Part shown: piece after piece, positions 1 through 4,311 of the stretch | Numbering within the stretch: position 1 is the stretch's first letter | Layout: every line of letters starts with the position of its first letter | Source: an uncultured bacterium | Lineage (GTDB): Bacteria > Actinomycetota > Coriobacteriia > Coriobacteriales > Eggerthellaceae | Reading direction: 5' to 3' | Length of the DNA stretch: 6,778 nucleotides | NCBI GenBank assembly: GCA_905215325.1 | Contig: CAJMPP010000053.1 | Coordinates: forward strand, 1-6,778 | Notes under the pieces: model-generated | Databases searched by the model: none | The model's input: the letters and a program-made list of their open reading frames with translations, nothing else | What the model was told of the DNA's origin: nothing | Program-made: the position numbers and the translations under genes

Positions 1-21
1 AACGAGAATGGTTCTAACTGT

Positions 22-45
22 TCCGCCTGCCTGACGGCAGGCGGA
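22..45. repeat. Short perfect hairpin, 10-bp stem
   Basis: The arms at 22-31 and 36-45 are exact reverse complements (core CCGCCTGCC / GGCAGGCGG) around a TGAC loop. No T run follows on either strand, so it does not look like a standard intrinsic terminator. It could be a REP-like element, or the RNA-stabilising end of a transcript from outside the window. Confidence 0.6.
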
Positions 46-60
46 TTGGCTCGACGCTAC

Positions 61-159
61 GGGGCCTCGTGGCACGCCGTCTCGCCCTTCAGCTGCGCAG
101 GCATGGCGCGAAGGCCAATGCCGCTTGCTTCAGGGCGATACGACGCACCACGAGGCCCC
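61..159 (-). repeat. 99-base imperfect hairpin, favoured as minus-strand RNA
   Basis: Outer arms 61-72 and 148-159 are exact 12-bp reverse complements (GGGGCCTCGTGG). The pairing continues inward through 73-88 with 132-147. Over the 28 basal positions, 24 are Watson-Crick pairs. Three of the four mismatches (73/147, 74/146, 77/143) are C.A or A.C on the plus strand, so they become G.U wobbles in minus-strand RNA, giving 27 of 28 pairs on that strand. Further inward 91-93 pair with 127-129, 95-96 with 123-124, 100-103 with 119-122 and 104-107 with 114-117, closing a six-base loop at 108-113. The sequence is directly seen; a role as a structured RNA or a non-autonomous repeat element is inferred. 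No promoter or U-tract terminator for it is evident. Confidence 0.55.
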
Positions 160-460
160 TCGCTGACTTTGCCGGCGTCTCGGAGGTTTCCGCTTTCCGT
201 CCCGCAGGTTTATCTCTCGCTTCCGAGCTTGGTGGGGGAGGGCCTACGAAGTGCAGAGCGCAACCTGCGCAAACTCGCCTTTCCATTCTTTGCCGCTCTT
301 TGTCCTTCGCTAAAGCCGACCAGGAGGCAGGCGTTCCTGCGCTTGCCGTCCTCAGCGGTGGGAAAGTTCCGGCGAGTGGCCGCTTGCCGAGCTGGTCGCA
401 GCTTTTTTCGGTGGATAGGCGCGGCGGGGTTGCCGCTTCGTTAAAATGAACCCAGACATG

Positions 461-482
461 CGGCGCGTGCTGCGCCGTTTTT
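461..482 (+). promoter_or_regulatory. Terminator-like hairpin in the aldolase leader
   Basis: A 6-bp stem, CGGCGC (461-466) with GCGCCG (472-477), and a five-base loop are followed at once by TTTTT (478-482). This is the shape of a short intrinsic terminator. It sits only 32 bases before the aldolase ATG, so if transcription starts upstream (for example from the TAAAAT box at 442-447 or further left), it could act as an attenuator. The hairpin at 421-436 and the GC-rich segment around it could compete for pairing. Alternatively it ends read-through transcripts from the left, and the aldolase promoter is weak or hidden in 478-510. No known riboswitch consensus was recognised. Confidence 0.4.
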
Positions 483-514
483 CTTGGAACTTGCATCCTA
501 TAAGGAGGAACATC

Positions 515-1465
515 ATGCCCAAGATCACTCGCGACCAGGTGAAGGTACCTGCCGACGTCCTGGCAGACGTCCGCGAGACGTACGTCGACAACTACATGAA
601 GGCAACCCGTGGCACGGGCCGCCTCATGCTGTTCGCGTGCGATCAGAAGGTTGAGCACCTGAACAAGGACTTCTACGGCGAAGGCATCGACATCGCCGAT
701 GCCGAGCCGGAGCACCTCTTCAAGATCGGCGATCAGGGCGTGTGCGGCGTTTTGGCTGGCCAGCGTGGTCTTATCGCGCAGTATGCCGCCGATTACCCCA
801 ATATCAACTACCTGGTGAAGATGAACTCCAAGACCAACCTGGTCAAGACCGCCCAGGAAGATCCGTACAGCCCGCAGCTGTACGACCTGGAGGCCGTGCT
901 CGCCATGCGCGACAACGGCGTGAACATCGTTGGTCTGGGCTACACCATCTACCTGGGCAGCGAGTACGAGTCCACCATGCTGGCAGAGGCAGGCGAGCTC
1001 ATCGCCGCCGCCCATGCCAACGGCCTGCTGGTCGTGTTGTGGATCTACCCGCGCGGCAAGGCCGTCACGGCTGAGAAGGACCCGGACCTGATCGCCGGCG
1101 CCGCCGGCGTCGCGCTGTGCCTGGGCGCCGACTTCGTGAAGGTCAACCCGCCCAAGCCCGAGGGTGACGACAAGCGCACGGCCGCCGAGGCCCTGAAGGT
1201 CGCCTCCATGGCCGCAGGTCGCACGGGCCTGGTTTGCGCTGGCGGTTCCACCGTCGACGCCGAGACGTTCCTGACCCAGCTGCACGACCAGATCCACGTG
1301 GGCGGCGCAGACGGCAACGCCACTGGCCGCAACATCCACCAGCGCAGCCTGGACGAGGCCGTCCGCCTGACGAAGGCCATCAGCGCCATCACGCTGGCCG
1401 ACTACACCGTTTCCGACGCCCTTAAGGTGTTCAACGGCGAGGCCGACTTCGCCTGGGAGGACTAA
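515..1465 (+). CDS. fbaB: Class I fructose-1,6-bisphosphate aldolase (archaeal/DhnA type)
   Basis: 316-residue cytoplasmic enzyme that should cleave fructose-1,6-bisphosphate to dihydroxyacetone phosphate and glyceraldehyde-3-phosphate, or run in reverse for gluconeogenesis, through a Schiff-base lysine and no metal. Visible landmarks are DQKVEH at 43-48 (substrate-binding Asp43), WIYPRG with Tyr178, the Schiff-base candidate Lys209 in DFVKVNPP, a CAGGST phosphate-binding loop near 245-250 and a GRNIHQR motif further on. The Tyr-to-Lys spacing of 31 equals that of the Thermoproteus tenax enzyme (Tyr146, Lys177), and the order Asp, Tyr, Lys is the family's. Length lies between archaeal members (about 260-280) and E. 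coli FbaB (350). The start at 515 is chosen for the strong AAGGAGG at 502-508; an in-frame ATG at 446 would add 23 Arg-rich residues and read through the leader hairpin. The gene appears monocistronic, with its own terminator. A related DhnA-type aldolase specificity cannot be excluded. Confidence 0.92.
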   Translation: MPKITRDQVKVPADVLADVRETYVDNYMKATRGTGRLMLFACDQKVEHLNKDFYGEGIDIADAEPEHLFKIGDQGVCGVLAGQRGLIAQYAADYPNINYLVKMNSKTNLVKTAQEDPYSPQLYDLEAVLAMRDNGVNIVGLGYTIYLGSEYESTMLAEAGELIAAAHANGLLVVLWIYPRGKAVTAEKDPDLIAGAAGVALCLGADFVKVNPPKPEGDDKRTAAEALKVASMAAGRTGLVCAGGSTVDAETFLTQLHDQIHVGGADGNATGRNIHQRSLDEAVRLTKAISAITLADYTVSDALKVFNGEADFAWED

Positions 1466-1500
1466 AAGTCCAGCCTGATCGAAGGCAAAACCAATAACGT

Positions 1501-1540
1501 TGCCGCAAACGTGCCGCCGAATCGGCATGGCTTGCGGGCA
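1501..1540 (+). other. Nested stem-loop in the aldolase 3' untranslated region
   Basis: TGCCGCAA (1501-1508) pairs with TTGCGG-GCA (1532-1540, one bulged G), enclosing a second stem TGCCG (1512-1516) with CGGCA (1523-1527). It lies between the aldolase stop codon and its terminator, so it would be part of the 3' UTR. It may simply protect the mRNA 3' end; no specific role can be assigned. Confidence 0.35.
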
Positions 1541-1572
1541 GGCGGGTTATCGGCCCCCGACAACGGATAGCC

Positions 1573-1606
1573 AAGCGCCCGGAAGGTTCACCTTCCGGGC
1601 GCTTTT
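1573..1606 (+). terminator. Intrinsic terminator of the aldolase gene
   Basis: A perfect 12-bp stem, GCGCCCGGAAGG (1575-1586) with its exact complement (1591-1602), has a TTCA loop and is followed by TTTT (1603-1606). AA at 1573-1574 can extend the stem by pairing with the first T residues. It lies 109 bases past the aldolase stop codon. Only two T residues follow the stem on the other strand, so it should work mainly on plus-strand transcripts. Confidence 0.9.
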
Positions 1607-1619
1607 GCGCTCGCTTGGT

Positions 1620-1943
1620 TTTTACACCATCATCTGGCCGCTGTTCGGCGCTGCCAACCAGCTGCTGGCTGCCCTGGCTCTGCTGGCCGTGGCTGCATGG
1701 CTGGGCAACGCGGGCCGCAACAACAAGATGTTCTTCGTCCCGATGGCGTTCATGCTGGCCGCCACGCTGACCTCGTTGGGCATCACGTTCTACCAGAAGA
1801 CCCTGCTCATCATGAAGGGCGGCGGCATCTTCGCCCCCGCCGTGCAGGCGCTGCTGGCTGTGCTGCTGTTCGTTCTGGCAGTGGTGCTGGCCGTCAAGGG
1901 CGTGAAGACCATCGTGGCCACCGTCAAGCGCAACGCCGCGTAA
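1620..1943 (+). pseudogene. cstA: C-terminal remnant of a CstA-family carbon starvation transporter
   Basis: About 107 residues resemble the C-terminal end of CstA-family peptide/pyruvate transporters. The key signature is FYTIIWPLFGAANQLLAALA, a membrane segment, followed by a hydrophilic turn (around GRNNKMFF), a second hydrophobic helix, a short loop (KGGGIF), a third helix and a basic tail ending in KRNAA. Full-length family members are several hundred residues (E. coli CstA about 700), so at least three quarters of the gene is missing. The frame can be extended upstream to a TTG at 1500, but that extension runs straight through the aldolase terminator and has no CstA-like sequence, so homology begins between 1603 and 1620. 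No Shine-Dalgarno sequence or suitable start lies nearby. The surviving part has no frameshift or internal stop and keeps its own terminator, which suggests a fairly recent deletion or recombination, or an assembly join. A functional short membrane peptide is unlikely. Confidence 0.8.
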
Positions 1944-1999
1944 GCTGGTGCTCCGCTAAAGGGAAGGCCGCGCGACCCTGCGCCTTCTGAGATTCGAAA

Positions 2000-2032
2000 C
2001 TCCGTCGCAACCTTGGTTGCGGCGGGGTTTTT
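2000..2032 (+). terminator. Intrinsic terminator behind the cstA remnant, possibly bidirectional
   Basis: The stem 2000-2011 pairs with 2016-2027 (CTCCGTCGCAAC with GTTGCGGCGGGG, two G.T pairs) around a CTTG loop, and TTTTT follows (2028-2032). It lies 56 bases past the cstA stop. On the minus strand the stem is followed by TTTCG, so it may also serve the convergent regulator gene that ends at 2067. Confidence 0.8.
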
Positions 2033-2066
2033 CGCGTTACGGGGCGTATGGGGCGAAGGGGGCAGC

Positions 2067-3806
2067 TCACAATGGGGAAGCGGGTGAACGGTTTCGCGGG
2101 GTTTGCCGGTTGGTAGCGTAGCCTCCTCGGGACTCTCCTACGGCGTGCGATATTGCGCGCGGGGCGTGGCGGGGGGGCTGCTCCCAGAACAGCTTCGTGA
2201 GGCCGACGCGGGATTGCGTGCCGGTTTTCTGGTAGAGCGAGGTCAGGTGCCGCTGGAGTACGCGTAGCGAGATGCCCATGTCCGCGGCCACATGCTTGAG
2301 TGGGCGCTCGTCGGCGGTGACGGTGGCAAGCACCTCGATCTCGCGCGGCGTGAGTGAGAAACGGCCGGCGAAATCCGCAAGGTGCGCTTTGGGGTCGATG
2401 GCGGCATCATCTGCGGAGGGCGCGGTGCCGGGTGTCGGGCCCTCCGCGGCTTCCGGCATCCCATCAGCTGCCCTTTGGGCAGATACGTCGCTGCCATCGG
2501 GGCCGGGCGTGGCGTTGCCGGCGGCAGGCGTGCACTCGCCGACCGCCGCTTGACCAGGCGTGATGTTGCCCGCAGAGCCAATCGCGCCGCCTTGCTGCCC
2601 GGTGCGCTCTGCGGCCTCGTCGCCCCTCGGGCGCGGATGCAAGTCCAGCATGCCGGCGGCGAAGAGCAGCGCGTTGATGCCGATGATCAGGGGAATCAGC
2701 AGCGCGATCACGGCCACGGGGCTCGTCAGGTCGATCACCAGCAGCGCGGGTGCGCCGATTGCGATGGCGGTCACGTTGTTGAGCGCCCGTCCCATGCTGC
2801 ACCACAGGTCGGGGGCGCGCAGGAGCTGCGCTATCCAGATGAACATCGTGGTGTAGAACGTCATGAACACACCTGAGCCCAAGAAGTAGACGACTTCCCC
2901 GATGACGTACGGCCCGCCTGCTTCCACCCCGAGCATCGCGCCGACCGAGAGCAGCATCATCCAGAACATGACGATGCCCAGGTAACGCGCCCGGTGCAGG
3001 TCGAACAGCACGCCGCCGGCAAAGCCTCCGACGGCCATCAGAATGCGGGGCGTTACGTTGGTGTATTGGCTGGTCCAGGGCGAGCCAATGTCGATAAAGG
3101 TGTAGAGCGTGTTGAACAGCACGGAAAACAGCAGCACTAAGGCGAAGATCGCGATGACGGCGGTGCGAGGGGTCATATGGTCGAGACGCCATCCGGCGAA
3201 CTTGCTGCTTACGAGGTGATTTCCTCCGCGTTGTTCCCGCTGTGCGGAAAAGTCTGCGAGTGCGGATCGGGGCGGCCATATGCGCGCATTGATCGCGCCC
3301 AGGGCGATGATTCCTGCGGAAAGCACGACGGCCTCGATCAGGTGGTTCGACGTGAATTTGAACAAGGGGATCTGCGCGAGCACGCCGAGCGCGTGGCTAC
3401 CTCCGATCAGCGTTGCGAATCGCGCGATGTTGCGCGACCTCACGCACGTTGCCCAGTACGCGGTGGCGCCGGCGAGCCCGATAAGGAAGAACCCGCCCGC
3501 ACCCGTGCACGCGATCACCAGCGGCGAGGATGCGAAAGCGACGCCGACAAGGCATGCGACCCCAAGGACGGTGACAGCTCCCATGAACACCGGTCGGCCT
3601 TTTTCGCCGACAAGACGGTTTTTAAGGGGAAAGGCCAGAAGGCCCAGGGTGCTGGCGCCTTGAATGGGGAGCTGTGAAAAGAAAGGCCCCAGTTCTCCGG
3701 GCTGAGCTAGGTTGGCTTGGAAGAACAGAGTGGACTCAAGGAACACGAAGAAGAACAACGCAAGCGCGCAAAACAGCAGTCTATTTTCGCGTTTCGCATT
3801 GCTCAT
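2067..3806 (-). CDS. Membrane-anchored LuxR-type regulator (MFS-like domain plus C-terminal HTH)
   Basis: 579 residues. Residues about 8-388 contain roughly twelve hydrophobic helices arranged like a major facilitator fold: six up to about 175, a polar loop at 176-212, then six more to about 388. A 90-residue Ala/Gly/Pro-rich, probably disordered linker (391-482) leads to a LuxR/GerE helix-turn-helix at 483-543, with LTPREIEVL at 485-493 and recognition-helix region SLRVLQRHLTSLYQK at 513-527. A basic 36-residue tail follows. The protein should sit in the cytoplasmic membrane, sense a ligand or transport state through the MFS part, and bind DNA with its cytosolic HTH; the ligand is unknown. 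The start at 3806 is set by AAGGAGG at 3813-3819 (spacing six) and by the typical short N-terminus before helix 1. The frame stays open upstream to 4001, but that adds 65 polar residues without a ribosome site. It is divergent from the adhesin gene and convergent with the cstA remnant. The long linker is unusual. Transport activity instead of sensing cannot be excluded. Confidence 0.9.
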   Translation of the reverse strand: MSNAKRENRLLFCALALFFFVFLESTLFFQANLAQPGELGPFFSQLPIQGASTLGLLAFPLKNRLVGEKGRPVFMGAVTVLGVACLVGVAFASSPLVIACTGAGGFFLIGLAGATAYWATCVRSRNIARFATLIGGSHALGVLAQIPLFKFTSNHLIEAVVLSAGIIALGAINARIWPPRSALADFSAQREQRGGNHLVSSKFAGWRLDHMTPRTAVIAIFALVLLFSVLFNTLYTFIDIGSPWTSQYTNVTPRILMAVGGFAGGVLFDLHRARYLGIVMFWMMLLSVGAMLGVEAGGPYVIGEVVYFLGSGVFMTFYTTMFIWIAQLLRAPDLWCSMGRALNNVTAIAIGAPALLVIDLTSPVAVIALLIPLIIGINALLFAAGMLDLHPRPRGDEAAERTGQQGGAIGSAGNITPGQAAVGECTPAAGNATPGPDGSDVSAQRAADGMPEAAEGPTPGTAPSADDAAIDPKAHLADFAGRFSLTPREIEVLATVTADERPLKHVAADMGISLRVLQRHLTSLYQKTGTQSRVGLTKLFWEQPPRHAPRAISHAVGESRGGYATNRQTPRNRSPASPL

Positions 3807-3845
3807 CGCACCCCTCCTTCTAGGCGTGTCTACGCCCTTTTCTTT

Positions 3846-3851
3846 ATTGTA
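3846..3851 (-). promoter_or_regulatory. Candidate -10 box of the LuxR-type regulator gene
   Basis: Read on the minus strand, TACAAT matches the sigma-70 -10 consensus at five of six positions and lies in the most AT-rich part of the intergenic region. It would place the transcript start near 3838 and give a 5' UTR of about 32 bases. That UTR contains a 5-bp hairpin (3823-3827 with 3832-3836) directly before the Shine-Dalgarno sequence. No clear TTGACA-like -35 element is found at 16-18 bases, so an activator may be needed. Confidence 0.35.
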
Positions 3852-3948
3852 TCCCGTGTCGCGTTGCGATCGTTTTTTAATTTCCGCTAGATGGTTAACT
3901 TTAGCCGTGAGCTCTCTGGGAGCGTCCGTAGTTTGGCCGTTTTGTCCA

Positions 3949-3970
3949 GGGGGTCGTTTATACGACCCCC
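3949..3970. promoter_or_regulatory. Perfect 9-bp-arm palindrome, candidate operator
   Basis: GGGGGTCGT (3949-3957) and ACGACCCCC (3962-3970) are exact reverse complements around TTAT. Two further pairs (CA 3947-3948 with TG 3972-3973) can form across a bulged C. Neither strand has a T run behind it, so it is not a standard terminator. Its place between two divergent genes, 143 bases from the regulator's start codon, fits a dimeric DNA-binding site; the LuxR-type regulator next door is the obvious candidate, but this is inference. Confidence 0.5.
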
Positions 3971-4141
3971 CTGACGCCCATCCGCTTATCTGCGAAAACA
4001 AATCGTCTAAGTCTCACGTTCGTAAATACGGCGTGGTTCCGTGTACCCCCCTTTGGTGATGATGTAGCCAGGAGGTGCAGCGGCTAGATACCGTTTGCAC
4101 CGCTGGCGCGATGCGCGGTTTCGGGCTGTGTGCGCGTTCGG

Positions 4142-4164
4142 CGATCGGCGGGGGATGCCGATCG
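4142..4164. promoter_or_regulatory. 8-bp inverted repeat upstream of the adhesin gene
   Basis: CGATCGGC (4142-4149) and GCCGATCG (4157-4164) are exact reverse complements separated by seven bases (GGGGGAT). It could be a second protein-binding site or a leader-RNA hairpin ahead of the small frame at 4213. The high GC content makes chance repeats more likely, so this is a weak call. Confidence 0.3.
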
Positions 4165-4212
4165 TCGGCGGGCGCGATGGCATGGGAGGACCGTGCGGGA
4201 AGGAGCGGGCCC

Positions 4213-4311
4213 ATGAAGACGTCAGGGTACCGGAAAAGCCCGAGCGCGCGCATATGCAAGCGCAAGGGGATATGGAAGGCCGCGATGCGGTGGAAGGAGG
4301 CGAGGACATGA
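4213..4311 (+). CDS. Small basic leader ORF overlapping the adhesin start
   Basis: This 32-codon frame runs from an ATG at 4213 to a TGA at 4309-4311. The stop overlaps the adhesin ATG (4308-4310) as ATGA, the classic geometry of translational coupling. A good ribosome site, GAAGGAG at about 4199-4205, stands seven bases before its ATG. The peptide is very basic (11 Lys/Arg, one Glu), with two Trp and two ATA isoleucine codons, which are rare in such GC-rich genomes. It has no signal peptide and no family I recognise. It could be a leader peptide that controls adhesin translation, or a chance frame. The good ribosome site and the exact overlap are what favour it; without conservation data I cannot decide. 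Confidence 0.4.
   Translation: MKTSGYRKSPSARICKRKGIWKAAMRWKEART

Larger units (their letters stand above)
1..445. other. Gene-free, structured upstream region
   Basis: I see no protein-coding gene here. Several open frames exist on both strands, but none has a Shine-Dalgarno sequence, a recognisable domain or a natural boundary, and their composition (Arg, Ala and Pro rich) is that of GC-rich noncoding DNA read by chance. The stretch is instead dense in complementary segments: a 10-bp hairpin at 22-45, a 99-base hairpin at 61-159, a 7-bp hairpin at 370-389 (one G.T pair), a 5-bp hairpin at 390-403 followed by a T run to 408, and a 5-bp hairpin at 421-436. A TAAAAT box at 442-447 could be a -10 element for the aldolase gene, but no good -35 partner lies 16-18 bases upstream. 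It may be an intergenic repeat followed by the aldolase leader; the end of an upstream gene outside the window is not visible. Confidence 0.5.
3807..4212. other. Divergent intergenic regulatory region
   Basis: I see no credible gene in this stretch. It holds the 5' UTR and likely promoter of the LuxR-type gene at its left end, an AT-rich patch at 3836-3900, the palindrome at 3949-3970 and the inverted repeat at 4142-4164. An AGGAGGTG at 4070-4077 resembles a ribosome site but has no start codon at a suitable distance. No convincing plus-strand promoter for the adhesin could be picked out, so its promoter is either non-consensus or activator dependent. Confidence 0.55.

Noticed and set aside
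240..445. A riboswitch, RNase P or tmRNA gene ahead of the aldolase
   Set aside because: I compared the hairpin-rich stretch with consensus elements I know (T-box, cobalamin, glycine, RNase P core) and found no match.
46..449. Two overlapping plus-strand frames (46-444 and 69-449)
   Set aside because: No ribosome site, no domain, composition typical of chance translation, and both overlap the long hairpin.
446..514. Aldolase start at ATG 446
   Set aside because: It adds 23 Arg-rich residues foreign to the family and translates the leader hairpin; ATG 515 has a strong ribosome site.
89..1528. A 479-codon open frame on the minus strand across the aldolase gene
   Set aside because: It is antisense to a gene with clear catalytic motifs and a strong ribosome site. 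Its open state follows from GC-rich codon bias in the real gene, and its sequence has no recognisable domain.
1500..1943. The cstA fragment as an intact 147-residue gene starting at TTG 1500
   Set aside because: The first 40 codons run through the aldolase 3' structures and terminator, have no transporter similarity and lack a ribosome site.
3807..4001. An N-terminal extension of the LuxR-type regulator to 4001
   Set aside because: The extension is polar, includes the likely promoter and would place the strong AAGGAGG inside the coding sequence. The internal ATG at 3806 has ideal spacing.
4254..4307. An in-frame upstream ATG at 4254 for the adhesin
   Set aside because: It would put an acidic 18-residue stretch before a typical basic signal-peptide start, and has no good ribosome site; 4308 has GGAAGGAGG.
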